Counted from the stretch's first letter, positions 1-12,361 are shown. The stretch: 64,000 bases of DNA from Cryptomeria japonica (GCF_030272615.1 NC_081415.1:187315233-187379232); one strand, 5' to 3'. The notes: a model not told the origin generated them from the letters alone. Numbers and translations are program-made.

Positions 1-200
1 GGCATTATACCTATTTTGTTGAGGATATCTCACATCCTTGGGACCATCTTCCTTGCATGATTTGGCTAAGTTTTGAGACATATTTGTCTTTTGTCCCAAG
101 GGGAATTCTCACTTCCCTGTCGAATGATTCCTTTTGCCACATTGCAGACAAAAAAACCTTTCTTCTTTTTAGTTAAGAAAACAAGATAAATATTTATCAT
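1..200 (-). pseudogene. possible retrotransposon gag zinc-knuckle trace
   Basis: Read on the minus strand, one frame gives a short Cys-rich stretch (CLQCGKRNHSTGK, then a stop where the last Cys of a CCHC knuckle would fall), followed by a polar Lys/Gln-rich tail. This resembles the end of a retrotransposon Gag. The piece is cut by the window edge, and no other part of an element can be seen beside it. The call rests on one motif and is weak. Confidence 0.3.
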
Positions 201-204
201 TTTT

Positions 205-566
205 AGTCTAAATAATACATAAAATTGCTCTTAGTTGTTTAATCATTGAAGTGAATGATGTTTAAATAGAATAAATCATTATATAGAATACTAAAGAAGA
301 TTAAGCTAAGCAGAGAAATACCACTAAAAAACAAGTCAAATCTAAAGAAGTAAACAACAAATAAACTCACTTGTTTTGTTTGAACCAACAACATATAGTA
401 GTATTGTGGGTGTCCAAATATTAATTGTCGATCCTCTATTGTGGTCTTCATAGTGCTATAGGGCTCAAATAACTAAACCGTACAAGCCATATATTCATTT
501 CAAATAACTTACTCACGTCAAATAAGTTTTAATAATGAAAGGGTTGTAGTTAATTGTTAAGAATAA
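205..566. repeat. dispersed repeat, copy 1 (paired with 57541-57945)
   Basis: This AT-rich segment matches 57541-57902 along its length. Shared landmarks in the same order include a run of AATGATGT, ACAAGTCAAAT, TATTGTGGGT, TTCATAGT and ACTATAGGG. The match resumes at 1051-1085 here, while the other copy runs on without a break, so this copy holds about 485 bp that the other lacks. There is no coding potential. It is probably part of an old transposon or LTR of unknown class. Confidence 0.7.
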
Positions 567-1876
567 TAGGGGAGATGATCCAGTAGTTGTGCACCCTAAC
601 TACATGCTTTTCAATATCCTACATGGAAATTTCAAATCACTCCCAATTTTTTACAGTAGCTTACTTGGCAAGTCCCCTTCTTAAAACTAAGCTTTCAAAG
701 TCACATCATCAAATATGATACCACATTAGCATGCTTTTTGCCAAGGTGTCCAAAACAACCCCAAAAAAAGTGAGACCAATAGTCGTGAAAAAGAGGCCCC
801 AATAATTGTGTAGCTAACATGACATCACATGATTGGATTCTTTTTACAACTAATGGTACATTTTATTCAACTATTGGTAGTCATCATCAACAATAACAAC
901 TTTAAAATCACAACTATTGGTGCAATGTTGTCAAAAAAATTGGACATTAAATTAACAAGTATGAGTATCAAATCAACAAGTATGTGTATTAAATCAACAA
1001 CTTCTATCACAACAACTAGAATGCATTCAACTATTGGGTCCTCTCCCCTAGTATGCTCCTTGATTATACCACCCACCAAAATTTAAATTGGAAAAACATT
1101 TAAAATCTAATATAATCCAAATTTTTTCTTCTTTTTTTTCAAATCTCAATCTACAAAAGAACCTATGCTACCTTAAGGGTGAGCATACCATTCAAACACC
1201 AAAGTAGTTCAAAAAAGTAAGAGACGGGCAATATTTACCTCTCATTTTGATTTTGCTAAAATCATGATTTCTCCAATTCTATCCAAAAAGACGAAGTGGA
1301 ATCCCAAACACAATGTAAATGCCTCTTGATATTCACAATCCAATACAATCTTCAGGCTCATCTAATCCATAACAATTACAATCCACCAATTTTTGAAAAT
1401 TTTCAAGAAGAGGGTTTGACAACCCAATTTTCCCAAAATGCAAGAATGAAAATAAAACTAAGTTTCTTTTCCTTTATGCCATTTTTCCAATTTTCAATTT
1501 ATTTATTTATTTTTATTTCTAATTTATTTTTTTCTCAAAAATGTACTTCATAAAATTTTAAATGCCTAACTCATTTTTTTTGCAATTTAAAAATAAAACT
1601 AATTAAATCAATTCAAATACTTTCCTATACCAATGAAATAAATACAATTTAAATATTAATTATGTAGTGCCCCTACCCTAGTCAACTTTGTAAAACTAGT
1701 TTGACCTTGGTTGACTTTTTATGTGGCATTCTTGGATGGTTGATTTACCATGATGTAATGTTGTAGTAAGATATTATGATTATTGTGCATACCTGTTAAT
1801 GTGCTTTCACATCGATTCTTATGTAAGTTTAATTGTTCTCCTGATTCTTGTTATTAATCTCGAGCTAACACCTTCA
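567..1876. other. AT-rich DNA, no gene seen
   Basis: Only short spurious ORFs lie here. 567-1050 is extra sequence relative to the other copy of the flanking dispersed repeat; it has direct CAACTATTGG / CAACAAGTATG-like short repeats around 865-1040. A possible LTR-like start (TGTAGTGCCCC) is near 1664, but no partner copy was found in the window. Confidence 0.5.
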
Positions 1877-1879
1877 TTA

Positions 1880-1908
1880 AATATATATATAAATAAATAA
1901 ATAAATAA

Positions 1909-1982
<74 letters not shown>
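1880..1982. repeat. (TA)n microsatellite with an internal (AAAT)n block
   Basis: A short (TA) run leads into about six AAAT units (about 1889-1913), then about 35 uninterrupted TA dinucleotides to 1982. It is a simple-sequence repeat; the ORF across it (repeated Tyr-Ile) is an artefact. Confidence 0.95.
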
Positions 1983-1984
<2 letters not shown>

Positions 1985-3361
1985 TTGTGTGACTCTTGGT
2001 TGCAGGAGATTGCAGGTACAGTACCGCCTAGGTGCGAGGTTCGTCTTCACCTGGATTCGCAGGGTTGAGTATACCTCTTTGGTCCTTAGATTTTGGATTA
2101 AGTGGTCGTAAGATCCTCGTTTGACCATAGTTGTGCTCAAGTGAGCGTCATCGGTATTCCCTTTGGTTGGGTATGCAGGTCGTCTGTCTAGTTGACTTTC
2201 TTGGGTTGTGTGTTTTGTGTGTGGTTAAATCGAGTAATTAATCCTTAATCTTTAATTTGATTTAATGTGTGTTTTTGCATTAGTATTTTGGGGACTAAAT
2301 TAAATAGGCTCCCTTTTTATGTGATTAATCATTAATTGAATTGCTCAATTCAGGTTGGTAGCAAGTTCAATTTAATGGTTAATTTTAATGTTAAATTTAT
2401 TGTGTTTATGTTGTTGGAAAAGAAAGATTTAAATTTAATTAAAATAGAATTAATTTAATCTTGTTGGTATTTTGGAAATAGAAAGGTTAATTTCAGTTAT
2501 ATGAGAAAATCAATTTTAAATTGAAAAGCACGTTTAATTTATTGATATAGTTTAAAAGAATGATTTTTGGGGATTTATTTTTATAAAAATATTTTAAATC
2601 CAAAATAAAAATTTTGGTCAAAACTTCTCCCATTTAACCTAGTTTTTTGGAAAAATATGGGAGGTTGATTTTTTTTGGAAAAATTTGGGGGTTTTGGGAG
2701 GAGAAGGAATTTCTTGAGCTGGAGGATTGGGCTCTCCTTCAATCTTGCCAGGATTGCTGAACCAGGTAGGCCTCTGGTTTATTTCATTGGTTTCTTTGTT
2801 TTAAAAAGATTGTTTTTGGTGTTTTTGTAGAAACTTGTTTGTGTTTGTAGATAATCCTTATTTGTGTGGAAAATGGAAGAGTTGCCTTGAAATTGGAGAC
2901 TCAAACTCTCCTTGCTCTCTTATCAAACCTCCAGATGTCATTTTTGTTTGTATAAATTGGTTCTCAAAAATTAAAACCAAATTTTGGGGTTTGGCTATTC
3001 TTGAGGAAATTTTGTTTAAAACTCCAATGAATCTCCTCTTAAAAAAGTTTTAAATTGAAATTTAGTTTGGGGATTTGGCAAATTTGGTGTTAAATATGTG
3101 TAAATCAATCTCATTTTGCCAATATGGTGTTTGATTGAAAGAAAATTTTCTTGTTCTGGGTTTTCTGTAAAATGCAAAATTTTAGAAAAACTCATTGTTT
3201 TCTGGAAAGAATTTTTTTTTTAAGTCTTTGTTGAGACTGGGTTTTCTGAGTTTGTTGTTTTTTACAGTAACTAATTTAAAAAAATAATATTAATGATAAT
3301 AATAATAATAAATAAATTTAATAATACCCATGTGGTAGGGAATAAACCCCCACCATGCGAG
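1983..3361. other. AT-rich DNA, no gene seen
   Basis: T-rich, low-complexity sequence. One 72-codon ORF (2835-3053) has no recognisable motif. The stretch could be the LTR or leader of an old element, but no direct repeat partner is present. Confidence 0.45.
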
Positions 3362-3494
3362 AGGTAGTCACTACCAAAGGTAGTGGCTGCTACCTATTGG
3401 TAGTAGCGCTACCAATGGTAGTGCTGCTACCAAAAGGCTAGTGGACTGCTGCCTTTTGGTAGCAGCGCTACCATGGGTAGCCTGAGCTACCAAG
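3362..3494. repeat. GC-rich cluster of overlapping GGTAG/CTACC inverted repeats
   Basis: About 130 bp hold at least five GGTAG...CTACC pairs, including GGTAGTAGCGCTACC and GGTAGCAGCGCTACC, each able to fold into a short hairpin. The surrounding kilobases are strongly AT-rich, so the block stands out in both composition and structure. It could be a foldback remnant or a hairpin-forming part of an LTR. No function is visible. Confidence 0.75.
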
Positions 3495-4215
3495 GGGGGG
3501 GCCACATGGGGGACCACGTGGATACCCTCTCCCCTTTATATTATTTTTTTTTAAATTGTTTTCTTTAATATTTTTTTTTATCAAAAAAATATATAATAGT
3601 TTAATATTATTTAAATGTTAATTTTAAATTAAGTTTTTAATGAAGTTTAAATATGGCATTTAATTAATAATTTATGATTATTTTGTAATTAATTAATTGT
3701 ATAAGTGGCAAATATACATTAATTAATTTTCAAATTCTATTTTATTATTAATGCATATTTTTCTAATTAGATACTTAATTTGTTATTTTGTTATTCATTA
3801 TTAATTATATATATTTTATTAATCACGAATTAATAAATATATAGTAATTAATATTTTATTTTGGTTTTCTTTTCTTTATGTACGTAAGGAAATAATTTGT
3901 CAAGTTGGGAATGGATTATCTATAATTGGGTTCCTTATATGTATATATTTCCTTGATCTGTATAGTGTAACTTGGCTCTGGAAAAAACAAACTTGAAGAA
4001 ATCATTTTCGAACCAGTCTGACCATGATGTTTTATTTGGAGATTAAATAGCATATTTATTCGGTTAATGTTTATTTAATTATATTCATGTGAACTTGGTT
4101 TAAAAACTCGTAATGATGCAATTATGTTATGTTTAGATGCAACAAGCTTAGTGAGTTAGAAAACCAAGAAAAACCTGTACCTAGATGAAGTCGATAACTG
4201 CAGATAATTGCAATC
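3495..4215. other. AT-rich DNA flanking the CACTA insertion
   Basis: Long A/T runs, no ORF and no recognisable motif. It ends in the TAA that is duplicated at the far end of the CACTA transposon, so before the insertion it joined 28710 onward. Confidence 0.5.
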
Positions 4216-4218
4216 TAA

Positions 4219-4440
4219 CACTAGTACATTCGGAGCTGATTTCCAACGGCCGTTTGTCGGATTTTCGATGAATTTTCATCGGAGTGTCGACAAAATCCAC
4301 CATCGAAAACTCAGCATCGGATTGGTTGACGATGCCATGCCCGTCGGAAATTCGACAATCCAATTGACTCTATCGACAGTCAAAGAAGTCGTCGGTCGAA
4401 AGCTTGGTATTCATTGTAATTTCGACGATGATCATTTTTA
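4219..4440 (+). repeat. CACTA left terminal inverted repeat and first subterminal motifs
   Basis: Starts CACTAGTACATT, followed by GTCGG / CATCGG / CGATGAA motifs in both orientations, such as CGATGAATTTTCATCGG. Clusters of short motifs within a few hundred bases of the tip are where CACTA transposases bind. The TAA target duplication lies just outside at 4216-4218. Confidence 0.75.
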
Positions 4441-5300
4441 TTAAAAAAAAAAAAATTATCATTGATATAAAAGAGCCATCGAAGGAAGGAAACGCTGAAA
4501 GGACTCACCGAAGATAATAACTTCATCGACAAAAGATATCGAAGAAAGCAGAGAGGGTCTTCATCGACGGGAAAAGTTCTCGAGGAAATAATACTATCAG
4601 TGCAACATAAAAAGGACCCACCGAAAGGAGCGTTTTCATTGAAAGAATAATATCGATCATACAAAAAGAAGCTACATTGATAAAAGATATCGATGAGGAT
4701 ATAGGTTTCAAGGAGGTTAAACTTCATCGACAAAAGATATCGAAGAAAGCAGAGAGGGTCTTCATCGATGGGAAAAGTTCTCGAGGAAATAATACTATCG
4801 GTGCAACATAAAAAGGACCCACCAAAAGGAGGGTTTTCAACGAAAGAATAATATCGATCAGACAAAACGAAACTACATCGATAAAAGATATCGATGAGGA
4901 TATAGGTTTTGAGGAGGTTAAAAGGCATGTTCTCGATATGCATGGTTTTGCTGATGTAACTTTATCGGTGAAGAACGATAAGGGAAAATAAATAAAAGCT
5001 TCGATGAGATAATAGACTCATTCATCAACGGGGCATAGTGATATCGATGAAAGAAGTATTTCGATGGAAAAATAAAGGAGGACACCGAAGCCCAAGGTTT
5101 CTTCGACATAAGACCCGATGGATATCAGATATGTTTTGATGAGGAGACAGCCATACTGACCGAATACAATATTTCGATGAAGGGAAAAAATACTTGATCT
5201 ATGTAATATTTGAAACAAAAGTATTGTCGATAGAAACAAAGAGATTGATGGAATAAAGAAACAAATGATCGAAAGACATATCCTCATCGAAATGATTATT
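4440..5300. repeat. CACTA subterminal repeat array
   Basis: Degenerate repeats built on ATCGATGAA, TATCGA and CATCGAAGAAAG. The same family recurs at 9842-10706 and 16897-17142. Several frames stay open across it only because of the repeat periodicity; the resulting ORFs on minus are not genes. Confidence 0.7.
4519..4920. repeat. 201-bp tandem duplication (two copies)
   Basis: 4519-4719 and 4720-4920 are direct copies about 95% alike, each starting AACTTCATCGAC and ending AGGAGGTTAA. The period of 201 bp is a multiple of three, which keeps a spurious minus-strand reading frame open. It is an expansion within the subterminal array. Confidence 0.9.
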
Positions 5301-5559
5301 GATTGCCACAAAAATCATAAACAAATCCCAGGGAAGGTCACATCGCCATTAAATTCAAACGTGTGCCCGAGTGACTGTTGTCCAAAGCACCATTACTAAC
5401 TGATTAAATACACCATAAGTAGTGGATCAACCATCAAAGGGCACATCATTAAGGAATTCACAGGCGACGAACTGAAAGCAAGAATTGGGCGAATTCACAG
5501 ATAAAGATCAGTAATTCCAAGTAAGTTGTTTGCACATAGACCTCTTTTTCAAAATTCAA

Positions 5560-8500
5560 ATGGAATCATCATCTAAAACTAATAAGACTAGAAAGGGAAA
5601 ATAACCTATCGTTGCAGAAGAAAAACCTAAAAGATAAAAAAGGGAAGGGTGTTCTTTGGCCTAGGACCTAATTGACCAGTGCCCATCATCCAGTTTGAGG
5701 TCCAAGAAGATTAGAGCTGATGAGGAAGGCCTGGAGGACCGGTTTGAGGATCTTGGAGACATATGGACAGAGTTGAGAGGGTATGAATTATTCATAAATG
5801 GGTACGACAGAAGAGTTGCCCCTCAACCTATCAACAATTTATGGCGATTGAACTTAGGAAGGTTAGTTGTGGCTAATGTATTCGTGAATGTGGAGCTCAT
5901 GAAGGCATTAGAAAACAATTATGACCCTAAAACTAGGACCATATATAACTACATGGGTGAGCCAATTCTTGCAATCACAAAGGAGGTTATTGACACCGTG
6001 TTCGAGTTGGATTGGGGATTTGAAGAATTGATTGACCTCAAGAAGTTAACAAGTGAATATTTTAACCTAGAGCACATTTACAAAACATGGAGACTCCCTA
6101 TAAATAGACCTAGGAATGCAGGGTAGTGCCACTAGGTCAGGATGACAAAGTTTCCTATGATGTCAACTCTTTCCATCCATATTTCAAGTATACCTATTAC
6201 TATGTTGCCCAAGTGTTAGGGATAAAAGCCCATCCTTTGATGGATATTGCAGTCTAAGGACCCCCACTTCTTTGATTTTTCTGCTTATTTGGTTGAGGTT
6301 TTGAATCATGGGTTAGAAAAGTTAAAGGGGGATGTCATCAATGTTCATTTCAAGCATTATTCCTTACTTATGCATATGCTATTGTATGTGGGCCAAGATG
6401 AAGGGTTATGGCTAGAAGAGTTATGTGTCAGGACATATGACAATGCTGGAATGAGAAAACCAGTGCAACTATGGGTTTCTTCATGGAACCAGAGGTATGT
6501 GAATAATCAATATTGGCATTTTGAGGAGTTCTTTGTCAAGCCATTATATAGACTATTGGGATGCCCGTGCAATCATGCCCTTGCACCAGAGGTTCAAAGA
6601 CTCCTAAGACCAAAAGATTTCACTGAAGATCCCTCAATTGAACACAATTGAGGAGATTGGCATTGTTTTTCAGACTGCACACAAGTCAGGGTATACGAGT
6701 TCGAAGGGAGACCATACTTACTACCACTTACAGTCCCTAACAGAGTGGCTTGTCTGGAAATTATGAGGCAACTGTCAATAGTGAGTACAGAACATCTGAC
6801 AAGCTATGGAAAACAATCAATTGTACCTAGGTTGTTAGTATTTTCAAATTTTATTGTGAAAAGTTTAAAGAGTTATGGCCTGCTGCAGACAAAATTGGAT
6901 TATTATAGCATGGCTATGGGGGATCCAAGGCCCAATTTTGATCTTGAAGGATACATAAGGATAGCCCGGTCATCACAAAAGCTGAAGGCTGGAGAGCATA
7001 AATCTTACCTACCGGATGACCTCATTAAGAACATTGACAAAGAAGAGGCTAGAGTGAAGCGAATAAAGTTTGAGAAAGCAATGCAGGCTTATAAATGGAA
7101 GCTTTATAGAAGGAAAATGGATGAGAACATGCTACAAAAGATTGAAGACCCCTTGGAGTTGGCCAATAAACTTGTGGAGCATGAATTGGAAATACTTGAG
7201 GGAGTCCCGCCTCATGTTTTTAGGGATTACATTGATACTATTAGGAATACAGAGCCTTTGGCTCATATGTCTCCTTCTTCCACATTTGGCATTGTTCCAT
7301 TCACTCCTTGAGAGGATTACCCCCTTGGTTATGCAGAGGATACACCAATAGACTTGGCAACAAGACAACTGAATGTCCGAGAAGTGGCTGACATCAGATT
7401 CCTGGAGCATGAGGATTTCATTGCTGATAGTGGCTTCATTGCTTCCAAGGAGTTCACCGCATTTCTCTATCAACATAAAGGATCTCAAATTAGGAATAAC
7501 ATGAGAAATAGTGAAGAAGAGCAGTAGCTTCAAAAGCTACAAGTGGAGATGGATCTTGTGATGAGAGAAATGACACCTGAGAAGGGAGAACAGTTGCTGA
7601 AGGAAGCTGGTGTGCTATTATACTCTGGATGGGACATGAACTCTACCTTTATTGTTTGATGGATTCCTCAAGAAATAGGACTCAAGTAGGCAAATGAGGC
7701 CAAAAGAGATTGATAAACTCTTTAGAGGATCAGGATATGATCCAGATCAGAAGGTTCTTCTACAGTGGGCTATCTATCCAAAAGATGAAAGACCTATATT
7801 GGTTGATACAGAAGAAGCTTTTGGACATTTGATGGTGTAGCGGGTTGGAAAGACTGACCCTAGAACAACTGCCAAACTAAATTTGGATGTCGCTAAACTA
7901 AACCAAGATCAGATAGAGTTTCTGGCCTAAGAAAATTGTACATACAAAAGCCTATATGAGAAAACCGATGAAGAAAAACAGAGGCTGCAAGCAAGATTGC
8001 TTCAGATTGATACAGGTACCAGTCAAACAAGGATGACATACGATGTTGACAAAGATGCCATGGATGCCTTGACAAATGCTATGTATTGGAGGAATAGGGC
8101 CGAAAAGACATCTCAACAACTAAAAAAGGAACAGCAAAAGATGGATAAGTTAGTTCTCGAGGTCGTTGACCATAGATTCAAAAGTATGATGCAAGTTGCA
8201 GAAATCTATTGGAAGACATACACTGGAACAATCAAAGCCATGAAAGAGCATGAAAGGCTCAGGTCTCGATTGGAAGGCTTGATGAATGACAACAGTCTGA
8301 TGAATCCAGGTGAGAAAATTGAAGCCAAGGCTCACTTGAAGTCCCATGATGAATTGGCAAATCAATTAAGGAAAGAGCATCAGAGGCTAGACGATGGGAA
8401 TACCCCTAGGGTGCCCTCGTTTTATAGTAATGGTGAGTTAGTACCATTGGAACAGTGGAAACAAGAGTTCAGTGATGAGAAGAATCGAGCAGTAGTAGAG

Positions 8501-8683
8501 TTGGATCGGGACAAAGATTTGTCACTTTGTGTTAACAATATTCTATCCAATCATTTCCAGACAGAAAGCGACATGAGGACACTAAACAATGACGTTCTAA
8601 TGTATAAAGATGATAAGTACATTGAACACATAGGAATGTTGAACTTGTTTATCTTCCAGTTTGTTAACAAAAGTGCTAATTAA
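5560..8683 (+). pseudogene. large transposon-borne accessory protein, PMD-like, copy A (decayed)
   Basis: From the ATG at 5560 one frame runs with scattered stops to about 7650, then a frameshift leads to the frame ending at 8683, giving about 1,040 codons in all. The order is a Lys-rich leader, a folded N-terminal region (GRLVVANVFVNVELMKALEN), a Trp/His/Tyr-rich middle, then long helical, coiled-coil segments. It is a clear homologue of 12362-15979: shared landmarks include LVV.(N/G)VF..V.L, FFVKPL / FFEEFFKP, LRPKDFTED / LKPKEFAED and MTPEKG / ITPEKG. The N-terminal region recalls plant mobile domain or putative plant transposon proteins, which is inference. No transposase or polymerase motif is seen. 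Stops are mostly TAG/TAA in place of likely Gln or Trp codons. It lies inside the CACTA element. Confidence 0.6.
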
Positions 8684-9115
8684 TAGTTATGTGCTGAAAA
8701 GCCACGATGCTTGGTGACAATGTATACCCTCATATAAATGAGGGAATTTTTGTTACAATAAGGATCATTAGAGAAGAAGTAGAATATAGCCTCAGGGTTA
8801 CTATTGTACCATTTTGCGAACATACATAATATAATCAGTCATCTTTCCTCTATGTATATGCTGTGGATTACTGCATCTTTCTATAGGTAGTTGCTGGTGA
8901 TATTATCTAAAGGAGATAAGGTTACTTGTGTTCTTCCAGTAAAAATCTGTGTTTCATATTGTGGATTTGAATAAAAGATTTACTTGCAAATATAGTTTTG
9001 TATATAGTGTGCATGCATATTATCTCAACCATGGTGCACCTGCATATGTATATAGTTTTGTTTATAGGTGGAAAGCCTGAGGTTCAATGTCGAACTTGGT
9101 TGCTCTAATACCATA
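8684..9115. other. 3' flank of accessory ORF A, no gene seen
   Basis: Noncoding, T-rich sequence with a short palindrome (CCCTCATATAAATGAGGG near 8729). It ends in the primer-binding-site trace described next. Confidence 0.4.
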
Positions 9116-9360
9116 TGTAATATTCCATTAATTCTATAGTTAAAGAAAATAAATTGTAATCTATATTAAGACAAAAAATTGAGCATTTCAAAATAAAACA
9201 TAACTACTTCAGTTGAAGGAGAAAACTAACTAAATGTTCTTCAACATAATAAGAATCTAACTAATTTATCTAAAAGGAAGGTAATCTTTTAACAATATAA
9301 AACATTGAACAAATATTATTAAGCTAATCAATATGAGAAAGGAATTCAAATGGCAAGTTT
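9102..9360 (-). repeat. LTR remnant with tRNA-Met-type primer-binding site
   Basis: On the minus strand, TGGTATTAGAGC (9113-9102) differs at one base from the initiator tRNA-Met primer site TGGTATCAGAGC. It is preceded, after a 2-bp spacer, by an LTR-like end in ...TTACA at 9116. The LTR would extend to the right for a few hundred bases; its outer end and partner are not recognisable. Confidence 0.5.
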
Positions 9361-9368
9361 CATTTTTG

Positions 9369-9841
9369 AGGGAAGAGATAAAGGTTCAGAGGTTACTGTT
9401 ATCACTGTTTAAAAAATGGGTATTCTTTTCCATAATTGGCTAAGTCTATGAAATTCTTGGGTCCGGTATGGCCTTGTGACTTCTATTGCTTTGGGTCCTA
9501 AAGAGGGTTTAGGGTTTAGGTTTAATCACTTTCAAAATGTTTGAGAAAAAACCCGTATAATTCTATTTCCATGTTACTTTATTCACTTAGGTAATGGGTC
9601 CTTTTGTCATGCAAAGTGTTCCCCCTATTGTTTTTTACCTAGGCGGTCCTTTTAAATGTTTTAATTTTTATTCACCTTTAAATTGCCTTTTCTAATGACC
9701 ATCGAACCTTGTAATTGTCGCGCAACTCTCAGTCAATCAGATGGTCCGCGTGGATTCGTGAACTCAACATGCCCAAAAGTTACCTATCATTTAGTAGCGA
9801 AAAGGTTTGGCAGGACCCAGTGATAAGGACTTCTTTATTGG
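9369..9841 (+). repeat. partial copy of the 5' end of the 6.19-kb insert, with a purine-rich tract
   Basis: From TGTTATCACTG at about 9389 this segment matches 10707-11280, sharing TAGGGTTTAGG, TTTATTCACTTA, ACCTAGGC and AATC(A)GATGG..CGCG in order. A deletion near its end removes several hundred bases. Just upstream lies GAGGGAAGAGATAAAGG (from 9369), a purine-rich stretch like a polypurine tract. It may be the 3' LTR start of the unit that carried accessory ORF A. Confidence 0.6.
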
Positions 9842-10461
9842 CTAAAAGCATTCTATCGAAGTATCTAAGATTCAAATAGCATCGATGAGACCTAGTGATG
9901 TCTCATCAATATAAAAGGGGCATCAAAGAAAGAAAACGCCGATGAACTTTAGAAAGGACTCATCAAAGGTAGTAACTCCATCGATAAAAGATATCGAGGA
10001 AAGTGGAGATGGTTCTCATCAACAAGAAAAGGTCTTCGAGGATATAACACTATCAGTGCAAAAAGACTCATCGAAAGGGAATGTCCCACCAACAAAAGGT
10101 ATCGAAGAAAGCAGAGGTGGCCCCCACCGATGAGAAAAGGCTTTCGACAATATCATCAATGCAAGATAAAGAAGATTCATCGAAAGAAGCATTCTCATCG
10201 AAAAAGTGATATCAATAAAACAAAAGAAAAGTACATCGATGAATGATATCGATAAGGATATGAGTTTCTATGGGAGGACAAAAGAAGTCAACGAAGTCCA
10301 AAGTCTCTTCGACATGAAACTCGGTGGACAACAAAAAGATTTCAATGAGACTAAAAGGCATGTCTCTGATACACATGGTTTCATCGATAGAAGCCATCTC
10401 TCTTAGGAAGAAATCATCATTTTCATTGATACCATAATAACCCATAAGTTATAGAACAAGT
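9842..10461. repeat. 620-bp tandem repeat, copy 1 (CACTA subterminal family)
   Basis: Begins CTAAAAGCATTCTAT and carries ATCGAT-rich submotifs of about 150-200 bp related to 4440-5300. A second copy starts at 10462 with the same bases, giving a period of 620 bp. Confidence 0.8.
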
Positions 10462-10706
10462 CTAAAAGCATTCTATTGAAGTATCTAAGATTCGAACAGT
10501 ATCGATGAGACCTAGCGATATCTCATCGATATAAAAAGGGCATCGAAGAAAGCAAACACTGATGAACTTCAGAAAGGACTCATCAAAGACAGTAACTCCA
10601 TCGATAAAAGATATTGAGGAAACTGGAGATGGTTCTCATCGACAAGAAAAGGTCTTCAAGGATATAACATTATCGGTGCAAAAGGACTCACCGAAAGGGA
10701 TGGTCC
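10462..10706. repeat. 620-bp tandem repeat, copy 2, left part
   Basis: Matches 9842-10086 base for base with scattered changes, then stops at GGTCC, where the 6.19-kb insert begins. The rest of this copy is at 16897-17142. Confidence 0.85.
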
Positions 10707-12361
10707 TGTTATCACTGTTTTAAAAATGGATGTTCTTAGTCCATAAATGGCTAGGTTTTTTGAAAATTTTGTGTCTGGTATGCCTGTGTTCTTTCTATTT
10801 GTTTTAAATCCTAAGGGGTTCAGGGTTTAGGTTTTAAGTCACTTCAATACCTGAGAAAAGATTTTTTGGTTTCTAATTTGGCGTTATTTTATTCACTTAA
10901 GTGATGGGTCCATTTATCATAAAAGTGTTCTCCCCTTGTCATTTACCTAGGCAGTCCCTTTAAATATTTTATTCTTGTTTACTTTTAATCTGCCTTTTCT
11001 AATGTCCGTCGGGCCTTATAAGTATCATGCGATTTTCTGTTGATCTGATGGCCCGCGTTGATTCGCGACCAAAAAGTGCTCGAAACTTAGTTTTTGCGAA
11101 GTACCGAAAGGCGAAGGTGGACCCGACATATAGGTTTGGACCAAAGCTAAACACCAATAAAGTTTCATCTGATCGGATGGACAGCATGGTTTCGAGAGAT
11201 CAAGCTGAACGTGTTTTACCCTTTGTGAAGTGGCGAAAGGGTTTGGTGGGTCCCAGAGATAAGTGGTCTTCTTTGGTTAAAGAATGATCGAGTTGGAAAA
11301 TGATCAATGGCTCGTGTTGATTCACGGCCGCAAGCCAAATGAAGTATAATGTTTGCGAAGTCGCGAAAGACAGGTGGAATTCACACAGAGGTGTGACGTG
11401 GCATAACAGCTGCCACTTTTTGTAGAGCTCGATAGCGATGTGTCGAATGCCACGTGGCTCTAAAAGTGGTTGAGGGCCCACCTAAGGTGTAGCCAGCAGT
11501 TATGTGGGAATAGTAAAAGGGAACATGTGGCAGATTAAGGGTGGAAACAAAAGGAGTTTCCAGGGCTAATGGTCGACTACCATGTGGCATTTATTAACCG
11601 AAGAACAAGTGGGGTAAGTAATTCCTGGGTAAAGGGCCCACTTAAAAGGCATTCATCTCAAGATTGATCCAATTCTTCTCGTTGTTTCATGGCTCTAAGA
11701 TGCCCGCAGCTTAACCTCAACGAAATGGCAAAAACCATTAGCCGTCAAGATGAGGCGCGGTTAATTAAAAGGATTGACAGTCTTGATTGGAGTTAAAGGC
11801 CGGGTGATTTGAGTTTGATCTAACGCTTGGTGTGGCCTCGCGAAGGAAAAGTGAACGACTATTAAAGTCCACGAAGTGGGGAAAAGGAGGTAGGGCCCGA
11901 CACTAAAGCAAAGAGATCAAACGGAGATAAAGGCGATGCAAGTTCTCATGATCCAATGGCTGACATTGTTTCGAGAAAGAAAAGAGCACGGGTTTTATGT
12001 TCTGCGAAATAGTGAAAGAGCAAAACAGAGGAAAGACTTAGAGGAATTATGACCCATTGGAGCCAGTTTTGAATTCGATTTAGCAAATTCAATTCTGAAA
12101 AGAAAGCCGAAGCATGCAGAGTTAATTTCTAAAACTTAAATGCCAACTTGTTCTTTTTGAGTCTGCATCAACTTGATTGCTAAGTATTGTTTCATCGAAG
12201 TTTGTTGTAGGGCGAATTGTTGCAGAGCGATTTTCTTTAGGCGAATAATCAGGTTTCTTGTGATTTTCTTGATAACTCTTGGTTTGTTCTCAAATACTGC
12301 TGTGTGAATTACTTCATTAGAGGTCTGTGCTAGTTGCTAGTGGTATAATTGTTTGACCAGA
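10707..12361 (+). other. 5' region of the 6.19-kb insert
   Basis: Noncoding and less AT-rich than its surroundings, with recurrent GCGAAGTRGCGAAAG-type motifs near 11095, 11228, 11357, 11828 and 12003, each followed by a purine-rich or GG(T/A)CC-like stretch. These recurrent motifs may mark degenerate regulatory repeats. No gene is seen. Confidence 0.5.

Noticed and set aside
1877-2140. Minus-strand ORF with repeated Tyr-Ile
   Set aside because: Produced by the (TA)n microsatellite only.
4380-4943. 187-codon minus-strand ORF with two 67-residue repeats
   Set aside because: The repeat period is a multiple of three, so the frame stays open by chance; the sequence belongs to the CACTA subterminal array.
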